Shown here: positions 1 to 6,284 of the stretch, piece after piece
Layout of the letters: each line of letters starts with the position of its first letter
How positions within the stretch are numbered: position 1 is the stretch's first letter
Translations under genes and position numbers: made by a program
Source of the DNA: an uncultured Mycoplasmatota bacterium
Lineage (GTDB): Bacteria > Bacillota_I > Bacilli_A > RF39 > UBA660
Reading direction: 5' to 3'
Assembly (NCBI GenBank): GCA_900552975.1
Contig: UWSL01000066.1
Location: 1 to 8,354 of the forward strand
Length of the DNA: 8,354 bases
Notes under the pieces: generated by a model
The model's database searches: none
What the model saw: only the letters and a program-made list of their open reading frames with translations
What the model was told of the DNA's origin: nothing

Positions 1-2
1 AA

Positions 3-68
3 TCAGTTACCAAAAAATGCTCTTTACCTGCCGATGATGGAAAAAACTATAATACAACTATTATTTAA
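3..68 (+). other. Possible 3' end of an upstream coding region (partial, uncertain)
   Basis: The third reading frame is open from the left edge to a TAA at 66-68 and would give a 21-residue C-terminus ending in GKNYNTTII. A second frame is also open, from base 1 to a TGA at 76-78, so the frame choice is not secure. I favour the third frame only because its hydrophilic composition looks more protein-like. No family can be recognised from so few residues. The stretch overlaps the promoter assigned to the next gene, which is common in compact AT-rich genomes. It may equally be non-coding. Confidence 0.3.
23..53 (+). promoter_or_regulatory. Probable sigma-A promoter for the ppa-rbgA-rnhB-LTA synthase-topA run
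   Basis: A perfect TATAAT lies at 48-53. The best -35 match is weak: TTTACC at 23-28 (19-base spacer) or TTACCT at 24-29 (18-base spacer). Transcription would begin near 60, giving a leader of about 54 bases before the ATG at 114. It is the first promoter-like signal ahead of five closely spaced genes, so it probably serves the whole run. The -10 element is clear, but the -35 is poor and no upstream terminator is visible in the window. Confidence 0.5.
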
Positions 69-100
69 ATATAGATGAAACAAATAAATAGTAAGTTGAA

Positions 101-106
101 GGGAAG
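101..106 (+). promoter_or_regulatory. Ribosome-binding site that fixes the pyrophosphatase start
   Basis: GGGAAG lies 7 bases before ATG 114. The in-frame ATG at 75 is preceded only by AT-rich sequence without purine-rich complementarity to 16S rRNA, so 114 is the better start. Confidence 0.65.
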
Positions 107-113
107 ATGTTAT

Positions 114-449
114 ATGAATAATAAAAAATATTTAGGAAAGATACTGGATATTGAAATTGATAGAGAATTTGGAAGTAAACATCCTAAACATGGTTTTATT
201 TATCCAGTTAATTATGGTTATATTCCTAATACTATTAGTGGTGATGGAGAAGAATTAGATTGTTATTTATTAGGAGTTTTTGAACCAGTAAAGACCTTTA
301 AAGGCAAATGTATAGCTATAGTTCATAGAACAAATGATGATGATGATAAATTAATAATTGTTCCTGAAAATAAAGAATATTCAAATGATGCAATTAATGC
401 TTTAGTAGAATTTCAAGAACAATATTTTGAACATATAATAATTAGATAA
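114..449 (+). CDS. ppa: Short-form class I inorganic pyrophosphatase
   Basis: Predicted cytoplasmic enzyme hydrolysing pyrophosphate to two phosphates, which pulls nucleic-acid and aminoacyl-tRNA synthesis forward. The 111-residue protein carries the class I core: HGFIYPVNYGYIPN (about 26-39, with the paired tyrosines Y34 and Y36), the metal-binding loop DGEELD (44-49) and an acidic DDDDK run (75-79). The usual loop is DGDPxD, so a Glu (E46) replaces the middle metal-ligand Asp. The typical bacterial enzyme is about 175 residues. This one lacks the first strands and the C-terminal Tyr/Lys catalytic region, and matches a compact form I recall from Clostridia and relatives. I chose ATG 114 because GGGAAG at 101-106 lies 7 bases upstream; the ATG at 75 has no ribosome-binding site and would add 13 residues. 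It is first of a five-gene run, 25 bases before rbgA. Family assignment is firm; activity on pyrophosphate is inferred. Confidence 0.85.
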   Translation: MNNKKYLGKILDIEIDREFGSKHPKHGFIYPVNYGYIPNTISGDGEELDCYLLGVFEPVKTFKGKCIAIVHRTNDDDDKLIIVPENKEYSNDAINALVEFQEQYFEHIIIR

Positions 450-459
450 ATTTATAAAA

Positions 460-468
460 AAGGAAGTG
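460..468 (+). promoter_or_regulatory. Ribosome-binding site that fixes the rbgA start
   Basis: AAGGAAGTG in this stretch is strongly complementary to the 16S rRNA tail. It includes the in-frame GTG at 466, which therefore cannot itself be the start, and is well spaced for ATG 475. The in-frame ATG at 481 would be too distant. Confidence 0.7.
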
Positions 469-474
469 ATTAAA

Positions 475-1401
475 ATGGATATGTACCAAAAAAGAAAAAT
501 CAGAGCAGAAAAGAAAAAAGATGATAGTCCAAAAAGTTTTCCATCAGTCGAAATTAACTGGTATCCTGGTCATATGGCTAAAACTAAGAGGTTAATAAAG
601 GAAAAGTATGATCTTATTGATATTGTTTATGAAGTAATAGATAGTAGAATACCTTATTCTTCTAAGATAAAAGATATTGATGAATTATTAAAGAATAAAC
701 CAAGAATTTTGATAATGACTAAAAAAGACTTGTGTGATTTGAAGGAAACTTTAAAATGGAAAGAATATTATGAGGAACAAGGATATTTTGTTTTGATGGT
801 TGATTTAACTAAAAATGATTCTATTAATGAATTAGTAACTTTAACTCATGAAGTTATGAATGATGTTCAATCTAAGAGAAAAGAACAAGGAATGAGTGAA
901 AAACAAATAAGAGCATTAGTTGTTGGAATTCCTAATGTTGGAAAGAGTACTTTGATTAATAGAATGGCAGGACGTAAAGCGGCTGTTGTTGGAAATAATC
1001 CGGGAGTAACCAAAAATTTAAGTTGGTTAAAAACAAAAAGTAATATTTTATTACTTGATAGTCCTGGTATTTTGTGGCCCAAATTAGCTAGTGAAGAGGT
1101 TGGATTAAATTTAGCAAGTATGAGTGCAATCCCACGAGATATTTTGCCAGTAGACAGAGTTGCTGTACATATTTTGAATAAATTGAATGATTTTTATCCA
1201 CTTTTCTTAAAACAGAGGTATAATATTGAGAAAATGGATAATGATGAGCTAGAAAATATCTATGATATTATAGGAAAAAAAATGGGGGCTATTGTGTCTG
1301 GTGGTGAAATAGACTATGATCGTGTAAGTAGGACTATTTTGGAAGATATAAAAAATGAAAGAATAAAAGGAGTAACATTTGATAGGAAAAATAAGGAGTA
1401 G
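475..1401 (+). CDS. rbgA: Ribosome biogenesis GTPase RbgA (YlqF)
   Basis: Circularly permuted GTPase needed in Bacillus for late assembly of the 50S subunit (45S to 50S maturation). The permutation is visible: the G4 motif TKKD (82-85) comes first, followed by the P-loop GIPNVGKST (151-159), a G2-type NPGVTK (175-180) and G3 DSPG (195-198). The N-terminal WYPGHMAK (from W29) is the YlqF hallmark, and its His (H33) aligns with the catalytic His9 of B. subtilis RbgA. The C-terminal half includes GILWPK and SGGEIDYDR, typical of the RNA-binding domain. At 308 residues it is longer than the B. subtilis protein (about 282) because of a basic leader of about 27 residues. ATG 475 is preferred to GTG 466 because the AGGAAGTGA ribosome-binding site overlaps that GTG and lies just upstream of the ATG. 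It precedes rnhB by 12 bases, the same order as in Bacillus. Confidence 0.96.
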   Translation: MDMYQKRKIRAEKKKDDSPKSFPSVEINWYPGHMAKTKRLIKEKYDLIDIVYEVIDSRIPYSSKIKDIDELLKNKPRILIMTKKDLCDLKETLKWKEYYEEQGYFVLMVDLTKNDSINELVTLTHEVMNDVQSKRKEQGMSEKQIRALVVGIPNVGKSTLINRMAGRKAAVVGNNPGVTKNLSWLKTKSNILLLDSPGILWPKLASEEVGLNLASMSAIPRDILPVDRVAVHILNKLNDFYPLFLKQRYNIEKMDNDELENIYDIIGKKMGAIVSGGEIDYDRVSRTILEDIKNERIKGVTFDRKNKE

Positions 1402-1413
1402 GTGTAGTACTTA

Positions 1414-2055
1414 ATGAAAAAAGAGCAGTCAAAAGAAGATTTACTGAAGTATGAGAAAGAGTTATATAAAAAGGGTTTTAAATTAATTGCAGGAACGGAT
1501 GAGGTTGGTAGGGGACCTTTAGTTGGACCGGTTGTTGCAGCCGCAGTTATTTTACCCAAAAATTATCAACTTGATGGTTTGACTGATTCCAAAAAATTAT
1601 CTGAGAAAAAACGTGATAAATTTTATGACATTATTATGAAAGAAGCTGTCAGTGTTGGCATTGGTGTTGTTGATGCTAAGACGATTGATGAAATAAATAT
1701 TTTGGAAGCTAGTAGATTAGCTATGAAAAAAGCAATTATGAATCTAAAGATTGTGCCAGAATATGTTCTTTCGGATGCAATGAAATTAAACAATATAGAT
1801 ATTCCTTATACTGATATTATCCATGGAGATGCTTTGTCGCTATCAATAGCGGCAGCATCTGTTATTGCTAAAGTAACAAGAGATCGAATGATGTATGAAC
1901 TTGATGTGCAGTATCCTTTGTATGGTTTTGCTAAACATAAAGGTTATCCAACGAAATTACATTTAGAAAATTTGCGTAAATATGGGGTTTTAGATAACTA
2001 TCGTTTTAGTTATAAGCCGGTTAAAGAAATATTAATGGAAAAAGGTAGGGAGTGA
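1414..2055 (+). CDS. rnhB: Ribonuclease HII
   Basis: Cytoplasmic endonuclease cutting the RNA strand of RNA:DNA hybrids and starting removal of single ribonucleotides misincorporated in DNA. The 213-residue protein has the family signature GTDEVGRGPLVGPV (27-40), giving the first two acidic catalytic residues D29 and E30. The third is D121 in SDAMKL and the fourth D139 in HGDALSLSIAAASVIAKVTRDR. The KHKGYPTKLH segment near 175-184 is the usual C-terminal signature. E. coli RnhB is about 198 residues; the Bacillus protein is about 255 with an N-terminal extension that is only partly present here. ATG 1414 follows a weak GTAGGTG site placed over the rbgA stop, suggesting some translational coupling. 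The stop lies 4 bases before the next gene, whose ribosome-binding site AGGGAG is inside the last rnhB codons. All catalytic residues are present. Confidence 0.97.
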   Translation: MKKEQSKEDLLKYEKELYKKGFKLIAGTDEVGRGPLVGPVVAAAVILPKNYQLDGLTDSKKLSEKKRDKFYDIIMKEAVSVGIGVVDAKTIDEINILEASRLAMKKAIMNLKIVPEYVLSDAMKLNNIDIPYTDIIHGDALSLSIAAASVIAKVTRDRMMYELDVQYPLYGFAKHKGYPTKLHLENLRKYGVLDNYRFSYKPVKEILMEKGRE

Positions 2056-2059
2056 TTAG

Positions 2060-4162
2060 ATGAAGATTTTTACAAATAAAGTTTTTAAAAACTATTTTAC
2101 GATGATGTTGGCTTTGACTTTTCTAGAACTTATTTTTCGTCTAGTAATGAAATTGCCAATTTTAGATTGGGCTTGTTTAAGAATATTTTTAGAAGTTAAT
2201 ATTATTTCTTTAGTATTAAGTACCATTTTTTCTTTTTGTGGAAGGATTTTAGGAGATATTTTATCTTTTGTGGCAACTTTAATTTTTACAATTTATGCAA
2301 TTGGCCAAGCTGGTTTTGAAAATTATTTAGGAGTTTATGTATCTTTTGGAACTTCTTCACAATTAGGAGCAGTTACTGACTATTTTAAAGATTATTTGGA
2401 TAGTTTTAATCCAAAATTTTGGTTAATGCTTATACCTGTTGCTGCAATGGGAATATTTTATATTTTGTTTGAACGTCGTTTCTATATTATTGAAAGAAAT
2501 GAAATAATTGATTTTTCAGATAAATTTGATTCATTAGAGAGAAAAGAACAAAATGAAAAAGAAAGATTTAAGTTCCGTAAAAAAATAGCTAAAAATTCTA
2601 AAATTAATGCAATGGTGATGGCAGTTGTTTTAGGAATATTATTTTATTTAACTTTGACACTTTCATTTATGCAAAATGATATTCAACTTAAAAGTACAAA
2701 ATCACTACTTTTAAATCCAGATATGCCAAATATTGCTGTTGGACAATTTGGAATTGCTAGTTATGGTTTATTAGATGTTAAGTCAACTTTAATGCCTAGT
2801 TCTTCAACGACAGAAGAATCTTATGATACATATAAAAAAGTTGAACAAGTAAAAAGTGATTATACAAGATATATAGATGATACAACTTGGGAAAGTTTAA
2901 TTAAAGATGAAACTAATAGTAATTATAAGACTTTGAGTAACTATTATATAAGTCAAAAAATAACGGATAAAAACGATTATACTGGAATGTTTAAAGATAA
3001 AAATTTGATTGTTATTATGATGGAATCAACTTCAACAATTGCTATAAATCAAAAGTATTTTCCTAATCTTTATAAAATATATAATGAAGGTTGGTCTTGG
3101 ACTAATGCGTACAGTCCTCGTAATTCATGTTCAACAGGAAATAATGAAATGAGTGGTATGACAAGTCTATATACAATTAATAATACTTGTACTGCTAATA
3201 TTTATAAAAATAATAAGTATCCAGAATCTTTATTTAATTTGTTTAAAAACGCGGGATATACAACATCTAGTTATCATAACTATACAGAAAAATATTACGC
3301 AAGAAAAACTATTCACCCTAATATGGGAAGTGATCATTATTATGGAGTAACAGAGTTAGGTATTCCGTATAGTAATGCTTATAAAGAATGGCCAAGTGAT
3401 GTTGAATTGATGGATAAATTTTTAAATATTACGGAAGATCAAGATAAATTTATGGCTTGGATTACAACAGTAAGTTCACATCAACCATATACTCAAGATA
3501 GTGAACTTGGTAATTTGTATCTAGATATGTTTAAAGATACTAATTATGATATGTCTTTAAAAAGATATTTATCAAAATTAAAAGTTTTGGATAATGCTTT
3601 AGGAGAATTACTTGATGGTTTAAAAGAACAAGGAAAATTAGATGATACGGTTATTGTTTTGTATGGAGATCACTATCCTTATGGTCTTACTGATAGTACA
3701 ATAAATCAATATATGGATTATGATGTATCAGAAAATAATGAGGTTGACAGAACACCTTTTGTTATTTATAATTCTGGTTTGACAGCGACAAAACATGATG
3801 AATATACAACTTATATGAATATTCTACCAACTGTAGCTAACTTGTTTGGCTTAGATTATGACCCTAGATTATATGCTGGAACGGATTTATTGAGTAAAGA
3901 TTATGTTAGTCGTGCTTATTTTGCAAATGGTTCATGGCAAGATGAAAAAGCTTATTATAATGCAACAACTGGTAAGATAAGTTTAAAGGATGAAAATAAT
4001 GGCTATACGGCAGAAGAAATACAAGAAATTAACAAGCAAATTAATGAAAAAATTCATATGTCTAATTTAGCGATAAAAACAAATTATTTTGAATATCTTA
4101 ATAGTAAGATTCATCCAGAAAAAGAATTAGAGACAACTGAAAAAAGCAAAAAAAGCAGTTAA
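2060..4162 (+). CDS. ltaS: LTA synthase family membrane sulfatase (glycerophosphate transferase)
   Basis: A 700-residue enzyme of the LtaS/MdoB-type alkaline-phosphatase superfamily. Known members move glycerophosphate from phosphatidylglycerol onto lipoteichoic acid outside the membrane. Five hydrophobic segments (about 12-31, 36-60, 62-85, 120-137, 183-203) are followed by the extracellular sulfatase domain (about 310-605), the LtaS topology. The long basic stretch 138-182 fits a cytoplasmic loop. Metal and catalytic residues are visible: E322 in MMEST, nucleophile T359 in CSTGNNEM, and D537/H538 in YGDHYPYG. R415 and H474 (SSHQPY) fit the substrate-binding Arg and His. No clear signal-peptidase site follows the fifth helix, so release of the outer domain, seen in S. 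aureus, is unproven. The tail is Lys/Ser-rich. The gene lies 4 bases after rnhB and 21 before topA, an unexpected place for an envelope gene. Fold and family are secure; the exact polymer is not, and a primase or a different glycerophosphate acceptor is possible. Confidence 0.88.
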   Translation: MKIFTNKVFKNYFTMMLALTFLELIFRLVMKLPILDWACLRIFLEVNIISLVLSTIFSFCGRILGDILSFVATLIFTIYAIGQAGFENYLGVYVSFGTSSQLGAVTDYFKDYLDSFNPKFWLMLIPVAAMGIFYILFERRFYIIERNEIIDFSDKFDSLERKEQNEKERFKFRKKIAKNSKINAMVMAVVLGILFYLTLTLSFMQNDIQLKSTKSLLLNPDMPNIAVGQFGIASYGLLDVKSTLMPSSSTTEESYDTYKKVEQVKSDYTRYIDDTTWESLIKDETNSNYKTLSNYYISQKITDKNDYTGMFKDKNLIVIMMESTSTIAINQKYFPNLYKIYNEGWSWTNAYSPRNSCSTGNNEMSGMTSLYTINNTCTANIYKNNKYPESLFNLFKNAGYTTSSYHNYTEKYYARKTIHPNMGSDHYYGVTELGIPYSNAYKEWPSDVELMDKFLNITEDQDKFMAWITTVSSHQPYTQDSELGNLYLDMFKDTNYDMSLKRYLSKLKVLDNALGELLDGLKEQGKLDDTVIVLYGDHYPYGLTDSTINQYMDYDVSENNEVDRTPFVIYNSGLTATKHDEYTTYMNILPTVANLFGLDYDPRLYAGTDLLSKDYVSRAYFANGSWQDEKAYYNATTGKISLKDENNGYTAEEIQEINKQINEKIHMSNLAIKTNYFEYLNSKIHPEKELETTEKSKKSS
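3744..3772 (+). promoter_or_regulatory. Consensus sigma-A promoter sequence inside the LTA synthase gene
   Basis: TTGACA at 3744-3749, a spacer of exactly 17 bases and TATAAT at 3767-3772 match the consensus at all twelve positions. Predicted transcription starts near 3779, about 405 bases before the topA ATG, so the site could supply topA independently of the upstream genes. The same bases encode part of the sulfatase domain (EVDRTPFVIYN), so a coding coincidence is possible. Sequence match is certain; function is inferred. Confidence 0.5.
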
Positions 4163-4183
4163 ATAAAAGAGAGGACTTGAAAA

Positions 4184-6202
4184 ATGAAGAATCTTGTTAT
4201 TGTTGAGTCGCCTAGTAAAAGTAAGACAATTGAAAAATATTTAGGTGATGATTATAAAGTAGTAGCTAGTATGGGGCATATTAGAGATTTAGCAACGAGT
4301 GGAAAGTATGGCTTAGGTGTTGATATCGAAAATGATTTTGCTCCCTCCTATATACCAATGAAGGGTAAAAAAAAGGTTATTTCAGAATTGAAAAAGTTAA
4401 GCAAAGATGCTGATACTGTTTATTTAGCAACTGACCCCGATCGTGAAGGAGAGGCTATTAGTTGGCATTTAAAAGATTCTTTAAATTTAAAGGATCATTA
4501 TCAACGTGTAACTTTTAATGAAATAACAAAAGATGTTATATTAAAAGCATTTCAAGAACCACGAGACATTGATAATGATTTAGTTAAAAGTCAAGAAACA
4601 CGTCGCATTTTGGACCGAATTATTGGCTTTCGTTTATCAAAATTGATGCAATCAAAAACTGGTGGTAAAAGTGCTGGTCGTGTACAAAGTGTTGCTTTAA
4701 AATTGATTGTAGATCGCGAACGTGAAATCGAAAAGTTTATTCCGGATGAATATTGGACAATAACAGCTAAATTTATTTCATTTGATGCCTTATTAGAAAA
4801 ATATAAAGATAAAAAAGTTGAATTAAAAAATGAAGAAGAAGCGCAAAATGTTATTGAAAAATTAGGACCTGATTTTAAAATTGTTGATGTAACAAGTAAA
4901 GAAAAGGCTAAAAATGGAGTAATGCCTTTTAAAACAAGTACATTACAACAGGTAGCTTCTACTAGAATTTCTTTTTCTAGTAGTAAGACGATGCGTGTTG
5001 CACAAAAGTTATATGAAGGTATAGATTTAGCTAATGAGACCGTTGGTCTTATTACATACATGCGTACAGATAGTGAACGATTAAGTCCACAATTTGTTAA
5101 TGAAACTTTTAAATTTATTGAAGAAACATATGGAAAAAAATATGTTGGAGCAGTTAAAAAACAAAAGAAAAATGAAAATATGCAAGATGCTCACGAAGGT
5201 ATAAGAGTTACAAGTCCCTATCGTACACCAGAATCTTTGAAAAAATATTTAACGCCAGATGAATTTAAACTATATAGTTTGATTTATGCAAGAAGTATTG
5301 CTAGTTTAATGAGTAATGCTAAAGTAAAAGCGACATCTGTTACTTTAGAAAATAATGATTATTATTTTAAAACAACTGGAAGTATCTTAATTTTTGATGG
5401 TTACTTAAAAGTATATAAAGACTATGAACAAAATGAAGATGTTATCTTGCCAGAATTAAGTGTTGATATGTTAGTACAAGCACTAGAAGTGTTAAAGGAA
5501 CAACATTTTACTAAACCGTTGCCTCGCTATACAGAAAGCTCTTTAATTAAGGAGCTAGAAAAACTTGGCATTGGTCGACCTAGTACTTATGCGACGATTA
5601 TGGAAACGATTAAAGCACGTGATTATGTAAAAGTTGAAGATAAAAAATTTATACCAACTAAAGTAGGAATTGAAACAACAGATAAATTACAGGAATTCTT
5701 TAGTGATATTGTAAATGTTAAATATACTGCAAATATGGAACAAGAACTTGATGAGATTGCGGAAGCTAAAATCGATAATGTGAAGGTTTTACGAGAATTT
5801 TTTGATAAATTTGAACCAGAAGTAGAAGATGCTTTTAAAAATATGGAGAAAAAGGCCGCCGAAGAAACTGGGGAGAAATGTCCTAATTGTGGCAGTCCGC
5901 TGGTTATTAGAAATGGTCGTTATGGTGAATTTGTGGCTTGTTCAAATTATCCAGAATGTAAATATATAAAAAAAGAAGAAGTAAAAGAAGTTATTGTTTG
6001 TGATTGTCCTAATTGTGATGGGAAGATTATTGAACGAAAAAGTAAACGTGGAAAATTATTTTATGGATGTAATAATTATCCAAAATGTAAAACGGCTTAT
6101 TGGGATAAGCCAACGACTAAGAAATGTCCTAAATGTGGCGAAATTTTATTAGATAAAAATGGTAAAATTCATTGCAGTTCTTGTGATTATGTTGAAGAGT
6201 AG
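4184..6202 (+). CDS. topA: DNA topoisomerase I (type IA)
   Basis: Relaxes negatively supercoiled DNA by passing a strand through a transient single-strand break held by a 5'-phosphotyrosine. The 672-residue protein begins with a Toprim domain: E8 in VIVESPSKSKT and the Mg-binding D84, D86 and E88 in TDPDREGEAISWH. The active-site tyrosine is Y292 in LITYMRTDS, and GIGRPSTYA (462-470) is another family landmark. Three C-terminal tetracysteine zinc ribbons follow: C566/C569/C586/C592, C608/C611/C629/C635 (with an extra C606) and C648/C651/C664/C667. Length is close to B. subtilis TopA (about 690). ATG 4184 follows GAGAGGA by about 8 bases. It is last in the run and ends in a terminator. Its arginine codons are mostly CGN, unlike rbgA. 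In Bacillus topA also follows rbgA-rnhB, but with sucC, sucD and dprA between. Complete, with no missing catalytic residue. Confidence 0.98.
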   Translation: MKNLVIVESPSKSKTIEKYLGDDYKVVASMGHIRDLATSGKYGLGVDIENDFAPSYIPMKGKKKVISELKKLSKDADTVYLATDPDREGEAISWHLKDSLNLKDHYQRVTFNEITKDVILKAFQEPRDIDNDLVKSQETRRILDRIIGFRLSKLMQSKTGGKSAGRVQSVALKLIVDREREIEKFIPDEYWTITAKFISFDALLEKYKDKKVELKNEEEAQNVIEKLGPDFKIVDVTSKEKAKNGVMPFKTSTLQQVASTRISFSSSKTMRVAQKLYEGIDLANETVGLITYMRTDSERLSPQFVNETFKFIEETYGKKYVGAVKKQKKNENMQDAHEGIRVTSPYRTPESLKKYLTPDEFKLYSLIYARSIASLMSNAKVKATSVTLENNDYYFKTTGSILIFDGYLKVYKDYEQNEDVILPELSVDMLVQALEVLKEQHFTKPLPRYTESSLIKELEKLGIGRPSTYATIMETIKARDYVKVEDKKFIPTKVGIETTDKLQEFFSDIVNVKYTANMEQELDEIAEAKIDNVKVLREFFDKFEPEVEDAFKNMEKKAAEETGEKCPNCGSPLVIRNGRYGEFVACSNYPECKYIKKEEVKEVIVCDCPNCDGKIIERKSKRGKLFYGCNNYPKCKTAYWDKPTTKKCPKCGEILLDKNGKIHCSSCDYVEE

Positions 6203-6221
6203 GAAAAATCCTGCTTTTTTT
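6195..6221 (+). terminator. Intrinsic terminator overlapping the topA stop codon
   Basis: AGTAGGA (6198-6204), loop AAAA (6205-6208) and TCCTGCT (6209-6215) form a 7-bp stem with one G-U pair, followed by a T-run to 6221. The stem can be extended by A-U and G-U pairs into the flanking A and T bases. The stop codon TAG (6200-6202) lies inside the left arm. Confidence 0.85.
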
Positions 6222-6222
6222 C

Positions 6223-6251
6223 TTGACTAAGTGTATTCAAAAAATTATAAT
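6223..6251 (+). promoter_or_regulatory. Strong sigma-A promoter for the DUF1003 gene
   Basis: TTGACT (6223-6228), a 17-base spacer and TATAAT (6246-6251) match consensus at 11 of 12 positions. Transcription should start near 6258, leaving a leader of about 27 bases. The -35 begins two bases after the preceding terminator's T-run. This site also excludes an in-frame GTG at 6231 as translation start, because it would lie upstream of the transcript. Confidence 0.85.
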
Positions 6252-6273
6252 TTTTTTAGTAAAGTATTGATAC

Positions 6274-6281
6274 GAGGTGAT
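6274..6281 (+). promoter_or_regulatory. Ribosome-binding site that fixes the DUF1003 start
   Basis: GAGGTGAT is a near-ideal Shine-Dalgarno sequence just upstream of ATG 6285, supporting a 173-residue product rather than an N-terminally longer one. Confidence 0.8.
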
Positions 6282-6284
6282 ATT

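Noticed and set aside
62..71. Palindrome TATTTAAATA ahead of the pyrophosphatase gene as an operator
   Set aside because: A 10-base all-AT palindrome is expected by chance at this composition, and it matches no regulator site I can name.
1..78. First-frame reading of the left edge, ending at TGA 76-78
   Set aside because: Its translation (NQLPKNALYLPMM and onward) has no recognisable feature and runs past the promoter; the competing third frame looks at least as likely, so neither is called with confidence.
411..439. Possible promoter for rbgA with TATAAT at 434-439
   Set aside because: The -35 at the correct spacing is TTTCAA, only 3 of 6 matches, with no TG extension; in AT-rich coding sequence a lone TATAAT is expected by chance.
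867..1082. Minus-strand open frame within rbgA
   Set aside because: It lies opposite the P-loop and G3 region of a clear GTPase, has no ribosome-binding site and no recognisable family.
1219..1224. TATAAT inside rbgA as a promoter for rnhB
   Set aside because: There is no -35 match at 16-18 bases, and the GTATAATATT context is ordinary coding sequence.
1314..1559. Minus-strand open frame spanning the rbgA-rnhB junction
   Set aside because: Low-complexity Ser/Phe-rich translation typical of antisense to AT-rich Lys-rich genes; the rnhB signature on the other strand explains the sequence.
2053..2055. Use of TGA as tryptophan, as in mycoplasmas
   Set aside because: TGA cleanly ends rnhB at the family's expected length, and tryptophans in the other genes use TGG.
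2654..2682. TTGACA at 2654-2659 in the LTA synthase gene as a promoter
   Set aside because: The hexamer 17 bases downstream is TGATAT, a poor -10 match; it encodes the fifth membrane helix.
4591..5061. Minus-strand 156-codon open frame within topA
   Set aside because: It is antisense to the conserved topoisomerase core, and its Ser/Leu-rich translation matches no family; stop-free length alone is not enough.
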